Source: JBBQZU01 sp041749535 (lineage in GTDB: Bacteria > Bacteroidota > Bacteroidia > Flavobacteriales_D > Cryomorphaceae). Taken from it: DNA of 64,000 nt. The stretch lies in NCBI GenBank assembly GCA_041749535.1, contig JBGTBE010000083.1, positions 1 to 64,000 of the forward strand, read 5' to 3'. Shown here one piece after another: positions 17,295-26,911 of this stretch. The notes below the pieces were generated by a model. It was not told where the DNA came from, searched no databases, and saw nothing but the letters and a program-made list of their open reading frames with translations. Positions within the stretch are counted from its first letter, which is position 1. Each line of letters begins with the position of its first letter. Made by a program: the position numbers and the translations under genes.

Positions 17295-17689
17295 CTGGTT
17301 CTGCCCGGGTTTTCCGATTGTTCAAGCCGTGCAGTCATGGAGTGTTCCGGCACAATTTCCATAAAGAAGTACACCACTTCTACGATAGATCCGAAGAAGA
17401 GCAACAGAATAATCCAAACCACCTTCATGGTAGTGCTCAAGTGGTTGTTGGTGCCTGCGTGTATAAGGTAAAAAAGTAGTACTCCGAGACTTATTATCGA
17501 AATCGCCACAATCCAGATGATGATTTGCGCGAGAGAAACCATGATGGTCTCTGAGATAAAGTCCCCATTTCCTGTTGTAATAACAGGCAGGATGGATGTT
17601 AAAAACCAAATGAACAGCCAGAGGCCTACGAACATTTGTCCCACTGTAAGGATGCCTAAAAGGGTCTTATAAAATTTAGAGATTTTCAT
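17291..17689 (-). CDS. Small membrane protein
   Basis: A 132-residue membrane protein with about three to four hydrophobic segments: LLGILTVGQMFVGLWLFIWF, LAQIIIWIVAISIISLGVLL and MKVVWIILLLFFGSIVEVVY. The last one loosely resembles the short PLDc_N-type helical motif. The ATG at 17689 (MKISKFYK) is chosen over an upstream one at 17722, which would add a hydrophobic leader. No family was recognised. Convergent overlap with the ferredoxin reductase gene. Confidence 0.6.
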   Translation of the reverse strand: MKISKFYKTLLGILTVGQMFVGLWLFIWFLTSILPVITTGNGDFISETIMVSLAQIIIWIVAISIISLGVLLFYLIHAGTNNHLSTTMKVVWIILLLFFGSIVEVVYFFMEIVPEHSMTARLEQSENPGRTS

Positions 17690-17789
17690 TTCTTTGGTAA
17701 TAAGTTGACTAAAGATACACAACCCGAAAGGGGGTTGTAACTTCTAAATGTCGAGCGGCAAGGATGTAGTACAAGTGGATCAAAAAGAA

Positions 17790-17829
17790 GGGCGACCTGA
17801 AATCAAAGGGAATTGATCTCAGGCCGCCC
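17790..17829 (-). terminator. Intrinsic terminator of the M36 protease gene
   Basis: A 16-bp stem with two mismatches (GGGCGACCTGAAATCA at 17790-17805 pairs with TGATCTCAGGCCGCCC at 17814-17829). On the minus strand it comes 16 bp after the protease stop and is followed by a T-rich tract (CTTCTTTTTG). Confidence 0.75.
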
Positions 17830-17845
17830 AATTCAATAAATTCGA

Positions 17846-20800
17846 TTATTTGCTGACTGCCACGCGCGATTGGTATAAGGAAAGTCCTTCAACATTTACC
17901 ACATCGAGCATATACATGCCAGAGGCGAGGGAAGAAAGGTCCATTTCCCATTGCTCCTCCATCCCGTTGAAGGATGCTTTGGCCACAGCTTTACCCGCCA
18001 TGTTGTAAAGGGTTACTTTTACCAGTCCTGTGTGGTTGTTGCCAGATGGCTCTATGAATAGGGTTCCGGCAGTAGGATTCGGCCATGCCTTGAACTCCGA
18101 TTCGTCAGCATCCTGAATGCCTACGGAGCCAACCAATACCTGCATGCTGTAGCTACAGCCGTCTTCAGTGGTGTGGGTTACTGTGTACTCCCCAGCCACA
18201 GTGTAGATGTGTGTTGGGTTCAACCCTGTGTCGGTATTTCCATCTCCAAAATCCCAGGTGGCATTCGCAGAACCATTTGGACCGCTGACAAAATTCACTT
18301 CCAGGTCATTGTCTGTATAGGTGAAGGTGGCATTGCCAAGCAGCATTACCTGCACTTCGGTAGGTTCGCTTTCGCAAAACTGCTTTTGCACTTCTATATC
18401 GTAAAAGTAGTAGTACAATTCAGGACCCGCAGAACTTCCGGTTATGGTCATCAGTTCGGAGACGTATGGGTAACTCACACCGCCGTTGTTTCTGTAAAGT
18501 CCCGCATTGTTCAATCCAATGCTATAAGTTCCGGGAAGATCTATATCAAAATTGAGATCAATTCGGCCACCACCGGCGAAGTCTATATCTACGTCAGTTT
18601 GCGCAAGCAACTCGCCTACACCTGAATCACCACTCCAAAGGTTTATGGTGCGCACGCCAGGCCCTGAACTCACCACCCAGGCTGAGCGTACCACCACTGC
18701 ATCGCTTACAGTAAAGTTCACGGTGCCTACAAACTGCGTAGCGTGGTTTGCCCCAATGCCAAATGAATTATCGAGCGGACCTACATATTGTTCAGGCTCG
18801 TAGTCATACAATTCTGTTACTTGCAGGGTCGCATCATCCGAGCCCATGGTGTACGCAAATGGACTTCCGAGTCCAAGGAAAGTACCATCCTCTGCATACC
18901 AGGCGGCATCACCTGATCCTGAAACCTGTGCAATGAGCAATATTTCGTTTGCAGCGCATACTTCAGCATCATTTGATACTGGTGCTTCCGGTATTTCAAA
19001 TACCACAGGTGCATCGAGTTCATAGGTGTCCTCACCCATGTTGTTCGTAACCGTAAGCGACACTTCATAAGACCCTGTCGATTCGTACTGATGCACTGGG
19101 TTCTGCTCCATAGAAGTATTGCCATCACCAAAATCCCACAACCAGAATTGGGGGGTGTCCGTGCTTTGGTCAGTGAAGAATACGATTCCATTGCAAGTTA
19201 ATTCTGCGCTCACGGCAAATGCCGCAACTGGAGGGCTTGTGGCCACCAGGCAGGTTGTGGGCACATCGAATGCTGCTACTCCGTCGATTTTGCTCTGCGA
19301 GGAACCCTGACTGGCACTAAAACCCAGACCCCTCTTCGCAAAAACTTCCCAAATAAGGCATTGGTTGGCACCGCCATAGTTAATTTCGTCGGCGAGCAGT
19401 ATTGCATCCCGACCATCCTCAAATCCCGGTTCGCACACTTGCAATTTCAAGGCATCGGTAACCAGGAGCATGGCAATGTTATTTCCGGCATCAGGGTTGT
19501 CGAGTTCTGCATCGTACCCGTACTGATCCATTAGCGCCCAGGTAAGGTCCCAAAGCATGGTACACCATATAAATCCAACACCGTGCGGCGTAGATATATT
19601 GCCGTTTGGCAAGTTGGCATAGGTGTAATTATTCACTGCAAAACTGGTATCGTAAGGAGCAGGACGTATACCAGTACCACTCACACTTTGCGATGATGCA
19701 TAGGTCCCCATTGGGCGATACACCGGGTTTGCTGCGTCCATGTTCATGGTCATCATGGTGGCATACCAGTCGCTCCAGCCCTCTCCCATTTGTTCTTCAT
19801 TGCCAAGGCACCCTGCTTCGGAAGGGCCTCCTGTAAGTCTGTTGCTCAAACCGTGCACATACTCATGTATGATGATGCCATTGTCGAAGCTGCCATCTTT
19901 AAAAGAAGCCCCGGTAGGCCCACCGTTCAACGTTGCGTTTACAGTTTGTCCATCGTTTAAGGTATTCTTGATGGTGTTGCCATTGGCTTGAGAAATCATG
20001 ATTGAAGGAATGTCTATGCTTGAACTGCTCCCCCCCATTTCGATTACCCCGGTGGTATTGTTTGCTACAATTACAGCAACAGCACCTGCTTCCTGGGCAA
20101 ATTGAACCTTGTCCACAAAAGGACAACTTCCTCTGTCTACAATGGCAATCTTCCCGTTCACTTGTGCAGCATTGGTTAATGGGCTGCATCCAAGGGTGGA
20201 TCCGCTACCGTCCAGAACAACCACCACATCGGCAGTAATGCCGCCTCCAGGCAAGGCAGGGCCAAAACCGGCAGCAGACGATGACTGGTAAGGCCCATCA
20301 ATGGAAGAAGGTGAATTCACTGTGAGCAGGGAAAGGTCTTCGCCTCCACTGGTCCATAGGTACATCTGCATTCTTGGATTGCTACCATCAGGAGGGGTGG
20401 CCATGTTTGCATTGTTGCTGCCTCCCCCATCCTGGGCTTCGGCGCGCACCCAGTCATCATCTTCTCCGCCATTGTCATAATTGTTGGTCTGGAAGTTTCC
20501 GGCTACTTCATCGAATCCGAAGTAGTAGAGGTGGTCGTGTATGCGGTTGTTTGCATAAAATAGGTTCGTAATGGCTGCATCCGTGTAGGTATCCGGTGTC
20601 TGATCAAGGTCGAGTGAGTGATCAAAAGTGAGTGTAGGGCCACCATTGGGACTTGTACCAGGCTCATTCACGTCATTGATGTCTTCGTAGGCATGTACAT
20701 TGTTTCCACGGGTTATCAAATATTCCGGGCCTGGCACCCCATTAATATCGTGCCATCCGAAGGGCGAAGCAACAGCAATGGCCGGTTCGGCAAGCAAGGA

Positions 20801-21562
20801 CCTGTTGCCGTGGTTAGGACTCTCTACAGGAAATGGAAAGATGCGGTACGAAGTTCCATCGGTTACCTCTTCGAGCTCTTCTTCAAATAGTATGGCATTG
20901 CTTACATTCTCATTTGCTGAGCACGTTCCGGTGTGAATATGGTCATAGGTACAGCTTACCGTCCAGTTGATGCGTTTCAGCAACGCACCATTCTCGGCGC
21001 TGGCTATATACTGGTACCAGTTTTTGGCGGCAGGCAGCTCAGCATCAAAAATCCAGGCGAGCTTAAGTTCCTCTTCTGCAGTCAGAAAATAGACCAGGTC
21101 TGCCTTGCTCACATGCTCAAAGCCCTCAGGGCCAGAAACTGTGAGAAGCCATTTTCCTTCTGAGGTAGAGCTCACAGCCGTGTGAATCCCGGCATGTTCA
21201 GCGCCTATGACCAGCGAAGACACCGCTTCTAATGACATGGTAGGCGAAGTTGCCCCTGTAAGGGATGCCGTTTCCGGCAAAAAGTTGTGAAAGACATTGA
21301 TCAAAACCCCATCGGCACCAAACACCGCTGAGAGATTGGAGTTGAACACTTCAATGCCCTGAACAGTTTGCTTCATGTACACATGTTCCACCCCATTGTG
21401 GCGGGTCGTGTATCGGTCGGTGGTGGTGAGTATTGTATTGGCGAAGTTGGGATTCTCAGTGAGGAGATGCCTCGTTACTTGCTCGGTCATTGCATCCTGG
21501 GCTGATAAAGATGCAACATTCAAAAGCAGGACAGCCCCTGCACAAAGGGTAAAAATTTTCAT
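17846..21562 (-). CDS. Fungalysin-like M36 metalloprotease with T9SS tail
   Basis: A 1238-residue secreted zinc endopeptidase. The ATG at 21562 gives the signal peptide MKIFTLCAGAVLLLNVASLSAQ. An FTP-type propeptide follows (about 30-200), then the M36 catalytic domain with HEYVH (first His 566) and the third zinc ligand in EGWSDWYA. A protease-associated (PA) domain is inserted before the active site (about 450-545, VVVVLDGSG to GAVAVIVANN). After the catalytic domain come two PKD domains (WLWDFGDGNTS and ATWDFGDGNTD) separated by a beta-rich domain, and a type A T9SS sorting domain (FKAWPNPTAGTLFIEP to SGMYMLDV). It should be exported by T9SS and digest extracellular protein. Confidence 0.93.
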   Translation of the reverse strand: MKIFTLCAGAVLLLNVASLSAQDAMTEQVTRHLLTENPNFANTILTTTDRYTTRHNGVEHVYMKQTVQGIEVFNSNLSAVFGADGVLINVFHNFLPETASLTGATSPTMSLEAVSSLVIGAEHAGIHTAVSSTSEGKWLLTVSGPEGFEHVSKADLVYFLTAEEELKLAWIFDAELPAAKNWYQYIASAENGALLKRINWTVSCTYDHIHTGTCSANENVSNAILFEEELEEVTDGTSYRIFPFPVESPNHGNRSLLAEPAIAVASPFGWHDINGVPGPEYLITRGNNVHAYEDINDVNEPGTSPNGGPTLTFDHSLDLDQTPDTYTDAAITNLFYANNRIHDHLYYFGFDEVAGNFQTNNYDNGGEDDDWVRAEAQDGGGSNNANMATPPDGSNPRMQMYLWTSGGEDLSLLTVNSPSSIDGPYQSSSAAGFGPALPGGGITADVVVVLDGSGSTLGCSPLTNAAQVNGKIAIVDRGSCPFVDKVQFAQEAGAVAVIVANNTTGVIEMGGSSSSIDIPSIMISQANGNTIKNTLNDGQTVNATLNGGPTGASFKDGSFDNGIIIHEYVHGLSNRLTGGPSEAGCLGNEEQMGEGWSDWYATMMTMNMDAANPVYRPMGTYASSQSVSGTGIRPAPYDTSFAVNNYTYANLPNGNISTPHGVGFIWCTMLWDLTWALMDQYGYDAELDNPDAGNNIAMLLVTDALKLQVCEPGFEDGRDAILLADEINYGGANQCLIWEVFAKRGLGFSASQGSSQSKIDGVAAFDVPTTCLVATSPPVAAFAVSAELTCNGIVFFTDQSTDTPQFWLWDFGDGNTSMEQNPVHQYESTGSYEVSLTVTNNMGEDTYELDAPVVFEIPEAPVSNDAEVCAANEILLIAQVSGSGDAAWYAEDGTFLGLGSPFAYTMGSDDATLQVTELYDYEPEQYVGPLDNSFGIGANHATQFVGTVNFTVSDAVVVRSAWVVSSGPGVRTINLWSGDSGVGELLAQTDVDIDFAGGGRIDLNFDIDLPGTYSIGLNNAGLYRNNGGVSYPYVSELMTITGSSAGPELYYYFYDIEVQKQFCESEPTEVQVMLLGNATFTYTDNDLEVNFVSGPNGSANATWDFGDGNTDTGLNPTHIYTVAGEYTVTHTTEDGCSYSMQVLVGSVGIQDADESEFKAWPNPTAGTLFIEPSGNNHTGLVKVTLYNMAGKAVAKASFNGMEEQWEMDLSSLASGMYMLDVVNVEGLSLYQSRVAVSK

Positions 21563-21713
21563 AGGTTTCAATAAATTTTCGGTGGAAAGATAATGCTTAA
21601 TCAAGCACTCTTCAATGGTTCATCATGCCATAGGTACAAGTCATTCTCGTATTCCTATTGAAACTGCATATTTGCAGCATATGGAGGGTTTTGTCTTTTC
21701 CCGAAAGGCAGAG

Positions 21714-22931
21714 CTATGCGCCAGCTTTATATCCTTTCAAGGGCTTCACCATCAGGAGCATGGCTGTAAGCATAATGATACCTCCCAGTGCAAAAGGGGC
21801 CCCTGGAAAATCGAAGGGTGTAGTGGTGGATGTGAAAATGTAAAACACCCAGGTCATCAATGGTGGCCCAAGAATACTCGTAAGGCTTATAATGCTCGTA
21901 AGAGTACCCTGCAGTTGGCCTTGCATATTGGAGGGTACAACATTTGAAATAAGCCCCTGAATGGTAGGACCAGCCACTCCACCGAGGCAGTAAGGCAGAA
22001 TGTAAATAAACATGAGCGTACCCGAAAATGCTGAGGAAAAAAGAAACATTCCGCTCGTCCATAGCAGCATGCCTGTAAATATGGTGCGCACCTGTCCCAG
22101 GTGCTTCACCACTATCCGCACAAGACCACCTTGCACCAATGCAACGACGATGCCTACCACAGCGAGGGAGTAACCAACCATTTTAGCATCCCATTCAAAC
22201 CGGTACATGGTGTAGAAAGTCCAGGTACTCTGTACGGCATGTCCGGCTATGTAAATAAGAAAAAAAGGAATCAGAAAACTCACTACCACCGGATACTTGA
22301 GCATGTTCTGAAGGCTCCCTGCAGGATTGGCTTTGCGCCAATTGATTTTCTCAATTCTGTTCTCAGGCTTCAGTGACTCGGGCAGGATGAAATATCCATA
22401 AATGAGATTGAGAAAACTCAAACAAGCTGCCAAAATAAATGGAGCGCGCACGCCCCACTGGGCGGCGATACCACCTATTACCGGACCTACGATGAACCCA
22501 AGTCCGAAGGCTGCACCAACCAATCCGAAATTCTGTGCTTTCTTTTCGGCAGTGCTTATGTCGGCGATGTATGCAGTGGCTACCGTAAAGCTTGCACCTG
22601 TAATTCCCGCAAGTATGCGACCTACAAAAAGCCAGGCTATTGTGGGTGCCCATGCGTGAAAAACATAATCGATTCCCAGGCCAAGTAAGGCAAATAAAAT
22701 TACGGGTCTTCGCCCATATCTGTCACTGAGCACTCCCAGCACTGGCGCGAAGAAAAACTGCATAAAGGCATAGGAGAACATGAGCCATCCGCCTATGCGC
22801 GATGCCTCACTAAGGCCTCCGCCCTGCAAGGAGGTAATCAGGTCGGGCAATACAGGAATGATGATACCGATACCGATTACATCAATCAATATCGTTACGA
22901 AAATAAAGGTGAGTGAAGCCTTGTGGTTCAT
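21714..22931 (-). CDS. MFS drug/H+ antiporter, TetA-like
   Basis: A 405-residue 12-helix major facilitator. The start (FIFVTILIDVIGIGIIIPVLPDL) and the loop 2-3 motif GVLSDRYGRRPV are those of the DHA1 TetA/multidrug family, with the antiporter motif C region GLGFIVGPVIGG in helix 5. It likely exports a small molecule in exchange for protons. Sequence alone does not show tetracycline specificity. A CGAAGCTA box just upstream (22941-22948, reading TAGCTTCG on the minus strand) approximates the -7 element. No regulator gene is adjacent. Confidence 0.88.
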   Translation of the reverse strand: MNHKASLTFIFVTILIDVIGIGIIIPVLPDLITSLQGGGLSEASRIGGWLMFSYAFMQFFFAPVLGVLSDRYGRRPVILFALLGLGIDYVFHAWAPTIAWLFVGRILAGITGASFTVATAYIADISTAEKKAQNFGLVGAAFGLGFIVGPVIGGIAAQWGVRAPFILAACLSFLNLIYGYFILPESLKPENRIEKINWRKANPAGSLQNMLKYPVVVSFLIPFFLIYIAGHAVQSTWTFYTMYRFEWDAKMVGYSLAVVGIVVALVQGGLVRIVVKHLGQVRTIFTGMLLWTSGMFLFSSAFSGTLMFIYILPYCLGGVAGPTIQGLISNVVPSNMQGQLQGTLTSIISLTSILGPPLMTWVFYIFTSTTTPFDFPGAPFALGGIIMLTAMLLMVKPLKGYKAGA

Positions 22932-23097
22932 AGAAATGTGCGAAGCTAAGCAGAAATGAAATGTGCTTAGACAGAATGTTTCAGCCGTTCAAGGGATTTG
23001 AGCAAACTGGCAGATGAAAAAACCCCTGCTCCCTATCCAGCTTTACCATCGCCATTGTGTAGGGCGGGAACCTTATATTGCAGCACAATTGAAGCAC

Positions 23098-23559
23098 ATG
23101 ACAGCCCATGCCAATATAAAGCAAGCCATATTGAAGGCCATAAAAGGTCAGCTTGCCGACAGAATACTCAGCACCCGCGAAGCGATTGCTTCAGCCATGG
23201 AATCGCGCGACAGGGACACCAAAAGCAGTGCCGGTGACAAGCATGAAACAGCGAGAGCCATGGTGCAGATAGAGATTGAGAAGTATGAACAGCAGTTGAG
23301 CAGACTCCTCAGAACACTCGGAGAGTTGGAGCAAATAAATACCACTGATGTATGTAGAAACGTGCAGGTAGGCAGTGTGGCAATTACTTCTGCGGGAAAT
23401 TATTACATGTGCGCGGGCATAGGAAAATTGGAAATTGATGGAAGCGCGTACTATGCCATTTCTGCCGCTTCGCCTATTGGTGCTTTATTGTTGGGAAAAG
23501 CAGCCGGTGACTCATTCGTTTTTCAGGAAAAACCAATGCACGTGCAAGATGTATTCTAG
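23098..23559 (+). CDS. GreA/GreB C-terminal-like protein
   Basis: A 153-residue cytoplasmic protein from the ATG at 23098. The N-terminal half is a helical hairpin (NIKQAILKAIKGQLADRI to VQIEIEKYEQQLSRLLRTLGELEQI) and the C-terminal half is a small beta domain ending ISAASPIGALLLGKAAGDSFVF. That ending matches the GreA/GreB C-terminal domain (SP-IG-ALLGK--GD), so the protein is a coiled-coil plus FKBP-like fold, as in Gre/Rnk-type RNA polymerase secondary-channel factors. Flavobacterial relatives are often mislabelled as 3-oxoacyl-ACP synthase. The acidic tip residues of true GreA are not obvious, so transcript cleavage is uncertain. The open frame extends upstream to 23014, but that part lacks support. 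Confidence 0.65.
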   Translation: MTAHANIKQAILKAIKGQLADRILSTREAIASAMESRDRDTKSSAGDKHETARAMVQIEIEKYEQQLSRLLRTLGELEQINTTDVCRNVQVGSVAITSAGNYYMCAGIGKLEIDGSAYYAISAASPIGALLLGKAAGDSFVFQEKPMHVQDVF

Positions 23560-23614
23560 CGCAGTTTTCGTGTAAAATACGCTTGTGGTGCCTTTCTGCA
23601 ACTGTGAGTTCAGT

Positions 23615-23926
23615 CTATTTTTTCTTTGGGCGTTCAGCATTGAGTTCGGCTTCTCGTTCAGCGATAAGGTTAGCCACGTCCAGCTTTTTTCCTGAAAGAT
23701 CAGCGGTAACTGTAAGAAGCAATTGCTTCTTGCCATTGTAGAAGAAGTAAATTTTTTGCCCTTCAGAAAGATCTACGCCGCTGTCGCTGAAAGGTGATAA
23801 ATTGGGATTCATCACACCCGGAATTACAAGTGGAATAGATTTTACAGAACTGTTGTGAAGGGTGAAAGGCACGGCTGAGATGCTTACGGCAATTAAGAGA
23901 AAAACTGCTGCTAGTATTGCTTTCAT
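23615..23926 (-). CDS. Small exported protein of unknown function
   Basis: A 103-residue protein starting MKAILAAVFLLIAVSISAVP, a clear signal peptide; the ATG at 23926 is chosen for this reason over one 45 bp upstream. The mature domain is short and beta-rich (IPLVIPGVMNPNLSPFSDSGVDL, GQKIYFFYNGKKQLLLTVTADL) and ends in a charged helix (IAEREAELNAERPKKK). It is not recognised as a named family. Convergent with the Gre-like gene. Confidence 0.6.
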   Translation of the reverse strand: MKAILAAVFLLIAVSISAVPFTLHNSSVKSIPLVIPGVMNPNLSPFSDSGVDLSEGQKIYFFYNGKKQLLLTVTADLSGKKLDVANLIAEREAELNAERPKKK

Positions 23927-24098
23927 AGGTGTTTGGATTGAATCCAAATCATAACGCGATTTCCCAACCAATTGTTTGAATGAACGGCAATGTTCAATAG
24001 ATACCTGTTGTACATCGATGAATCCTAAAAGGCATAGACCGGAAACGCGGATTGAAATTAAAGCGCTACGCAGACTGCGAAGTGCAACGATATTAAAA

Positions 24099-24509
24099 TC
24101 AAAACTCTAGTTGTTCAAGCCACTGTATTGCCTCTGATTCCTCACTGAAGAATCGCACGGGTTTAGGAGGTTTGTGTATTTTAAGGTAAAAATTGGCTAC
24201 GATGCGGTGGCCCAGGTTGTTGATCACGTATGCGATGGCCGAGGCTGCTGTTTCCCTTTCAGCATCGGCAGAGTAAGCCCTTGCATCTTCTCCGAAGGTA
24301 CCAAACTCTCCCACGATGATGATGGCTGGCAGTACCCTACCCCTGGAAAGTTCAAAAGCGTGCTTCACCATCAGTTTTACTTCTGTGGAAGATATATCAA
24401 CATGTGGGTGGATATTGATCTGAAATAGATTCTCTGTCCGGAGAAAAATATCAAATTTCTCAGTGCAAATGGTGTGATCCGGTCTTAATTCTGACTTGGT
24501 TTCTTGCAT
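24099..24509 (-). CDS. STAS/SpoIIAA-like protein
   Basis: A 136-residue cytoplasmic protein of alternating strands and helices (INIHPHVDISSTEVKLMVKHAF, LPAIIIVGEFGTFGEDARAY, AIAYVINNLGHRIVANFYLK). It resembles the STAS/SpoIIAA-like family of Bacteroidota (DUF7793 type), whose members sit near the lipid or regulatory network but have no proven role. The family assignment is by fold pattern and recollection, not by a motif. Monocistronic. Confidence 0.5.
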   Translation of the reverse strand: MQETKSELRPDHTICTEKFDIFLRTENLFQINIHPHVDISSTEVKLMVKHAFELSRGRVLPAIIIVGEFGTFGEDARAYSADAERETAASAIAYVINNLGHRIVANFYLKIHKPPKPVRFFSEESEAIQWLEQLEF

Positions 24510-24672
24510 GAAATATCAAACTAAACAGAACGAGTGCAGCCAATCATTATAACAGTGACAAGGTGCGAAATAATCTGATGCCGCAAAAGAGAAATAATGA
24601 CTTCGTTACGGTCTTATGAATTGGTGCTGAAGAATAATACGTCGGGAAGAAGTTAAAAGGTGGGATTTGAAA

Positions 24673-26232
24673 TTAAAATGCAAACTTGTTGTCCACTTTT
24701 ACAATGCTATCACCATCAAGTACTATCAAGGTTAAAAAATCGCCTATGGCCCTAAAATCTCCAAGCTGCCCTGATTCATCAATATAGCTGTGTGGTTGTC
24801 GGGAAAGAAATTCTGAAACTGTTTGGCTCCGGGCTGCATCAAGAGTAGCAACAAAGGCAAACCCCTCATATAGTTTTCCTTTTTTCTCTGCTTCTATGAT
24901 CAAATTGGCCAAACATCCTCCGCAACCTAAGCCGGAAATTACAATGAGAGAATCAGTTGCAAGATCTACCGCAACTTCATGGCGTAAATATCTACCTAAT
25001 GGAGGTAAATCAACTTTATAGTACAAGGATTTCGAATCAATCTCAACTGGATGGCCTTCTTTAGTCATGTCAAAAACATCGAATCTTTGAGTAGTGGCTA
25101 CAGTTGAATCTATCTTGAGCAGACAAAGACCTTCTGGTGTAACAAAATGAAACCGATGATCATAAACCCCAGGTGGAAAAAAAACTTCCTTTTGGATTTC
25201 ATAATCAGAATTAAAAACTAAAATAGTAAAAGCCATCTGCTCTGAGTGCAACCTTCTCTCTTCAGGTGTATCTACCCCTGGCACGAATACAGAATACACT
25301 AACTTACGATGGGTATCGGTGATTAGGTCCGCATATCTATCATTTACGTATGAATAATCATTGATATAAGCATAATCATACAGCCTGGATTTATCAAATT
25401 GAACAATCTTTCGTTGTCGAAGTATACTCTTTCGTGAGAAAATTCTCATGGTTTCAGACAATCGACTGTCGCCGTTGACATACAAAGAATCAATATGCGC
25501 AAAGCTATATATTGATTCTCCAAAGAGTCTTTTCCTTGAAGCTGTCCAATAGTAGAATTCCATCACTTCATTTCGATAACTTTGGGGATATTTGCCAAAG
25601 GATTGTACTTCTCCTGTTTTCATGTCATAGGTAATTTCCAATGGGGCAGAAAAAAAGAGCTCCTGAGCCTTTAAATGATTGCCGCTCATAAAATTAGGGA
25701 GACCGCTAGCGTTGCCATGCAAAAATACAGTGGAGTCCTCTACGTAAATAGGGAAATCTGAAACACTAAATGCCCTAAATTCCAATCCTTTCAACCTTGA
25801 TTCGAATTTAAAGGATTGTTTTTCAGTTGATACAGGGCAGAAGACTGTAAATTCGTTCGAAAGGCCAACTGCATACAAACACCCATTCTGCCAATATGAA
25901 TCTATGATTGGTGAAAAACTTGCGATAGAATCCAGATCAAATTCTTGAAAATTTTCAAGATCGGGATATGTCAGAATCTTGACCTTACCTGAAACAGTAT
26001 TCCAAACCATTAACAATGAGTCATGATCGTCAAATCGATAGTATGAAATCTCATTTGAATTTGTAGAATGATCTATGCTCAACTGAGATACCTGGAAATA
26101 GTTACAATCAAGTAGTCTTTGAGATCCAGTATTCTTTTCCTTCTCAACACAAGAAAATGTCACTAAAAAGGAAAGAACAATTAATTGTCTCTGCGTCAAG
26201 AAATAAAAATTCAATGACTTATCTCTTGTCAT
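24673..26232 (-). CDS. Lipoprotein with propeller and CGGC thioredoxin-like tail
   Basis: A 519-residue probable lipoprotein (lipobox region FLVTFSC near residue 28). The main part, to about residue 420, has a repetitive beta pattern with TYDMKTGEVQSFGKYP, resembling DUF4221-type six-bladed propeller proteins of Bacteroidota. The last 90 residues look like a thioredoxin-like domain: IVISGLGCGGCLANLI with a CGGC pair (Cys437 and Cys440) where thioredoxins have CxxC, then a GFAFVATLDAARS strand and a LTLIVLDGDSIV strand. The start is one base from the stop of the upstream lipoprotein gene, so they form an operon. Function is not known. Confidence 0.55.
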   Translation of the reverse strand: MTRDKSLNFYFLTQRQLIVLSFLVTFSCVEKEKNTGSQRLLDCNYFQVSQLSIDHSTNSNEISYYRFDDHDSLLMVWNTVSGKVKILTYPDLENFQEFDLDSIASFSPIIDSYWQNGCLYAVGLSNEFTVFCPVSTEKQSFKFESRLKGLEFRAFSVSDFPIYVEDSTVFLHGNASGLPNFMSGNHLKAQELFFSAPLEITYDMKTGEVQSFGKYPQSYRNEVMEFYYWTASRKRLFGESIYSFAHIDSLYVNGDSRLSETMRIFSRKSILRQRKIVQFDKSRLYDYAYINDYSYVNDRYADLITDTHRKLVYSVFVPGVDTPEERRLHSEQMAFTILVFNSDYEIQKEVFFPPGVYDHRFHFVTPEGLCLLKIDSTVATTQRFDVFDMTKEGHPVEIDSKSLYYKVDLPPLGRYLRHEVAVDLATDSLIVISGLGCGGCLANLIIEAEKKGKLYEGFAFVATLDAARSQTVSEFLSRQPHSYIDESGQLGDFRAIGDFLTLIVLDGDSIVKVDNKFAF

Positions 26233-26233
26233 T

Positions 26234-26719
26234 CTATTTGCTGTCGACCTGAATTACGAACTCTACTATTGGAGAACCTCCAGCTGCTACGTAATGAATC
26301 AAATTATCCCTTGCAGGCTTCTTAACAACAGTGAAATTGCCAGATTGAAGGTGATCCAAAAAAACCCAATTGGCAGAATCCTGGAACATAGGAAAAATTG
26401 GTTCCCAGAGGTGATGATCGCTGAAGAATGCTTGAACGCCTCCGGCACCTAAATTAATACAACTATCCAATTCAAAGAGTGTAGCACCGACTATCTCTAT
26501 TGGAGGATAGAAACAATTTCCCGGGTGATAACAACAAAATCCCAATGGATGGACGTCACTGTAAAACATTGTGAACCCGGGGCCAGATGCCTTTGCAAAA
26601 TCTTGGCCAATTTCAATTATCTCTTCTTCAACACCAGAAGAACAAAAATTACATGAAATCAGAATTATTATAAACACGGGCGCGGAACAAAATAATCTCC
26701 GAAAAAGCTGAAATTTCAT
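26234..26719 (-). CDS. Small lipoprotein, first gene of operon
   Basis: A 161-residue protein with a basic N-terminus, hydrophobic segment and lipobox (FIIILISC, Cys 23). The mature part is rich in aromatic residues, with two cysteine-containing loops (LGFCCYHPGNCFYPP). No family was recognised. It is followed after one base by the propeller lipoprotein gene and preceded by a GAAA microsatellite, so the pair may be coexpressed and possibly variably expressed. Confidence 0.55.
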   Translation of the reverse strand: MKFQLFRRLFCSAPVFIIILISCNFCSSGVEEEIIEIGQDFAKASGPGFTMFYSDVHPLGFCCYHPGNCFYPPIEIVGATLFELDSCINLGAGGVQAFFSDHHLWEPIFPMFQDSANWVFLDHLQSGNFTVVKKPARDNLIHYVAAGGSPIVEFVIQVDSK

Positions 26720-26797
26720 AAGATATAGTTATTATCAAGTGCTACCTACTCTGCCCCGTTTTCAGCTACCCGGCCTCAGACAACTGTCTGATTTAGC

Positions 26798-26828
26798 GAA
26801 AGAAAGAAAGAAAGAAAGAAAGAAAGAA
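26798..26828. repeat. GAAA tetranucleotide microsatellite
   Basis: Seven full GAAA units plus GAA run from 26798 to 26828. They lie between the stop of the DnaE gene and the start of the two-gene lipoprotein operon, about 79 bp upstream of the operon's first ATG. Tetranucleotide tracts of this kind change length by slipped-strand mispairing and can alter promoter spacing. Confidence 0.9.
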
Positions 26829-26911
26829 GCTTTGTTGATATTTTGTTAACAACTTCTTCTCTCGTTTTAATATCTCATCCTTATTGATTGGTTGCAGGGA
26901 GTGGTGAACCA

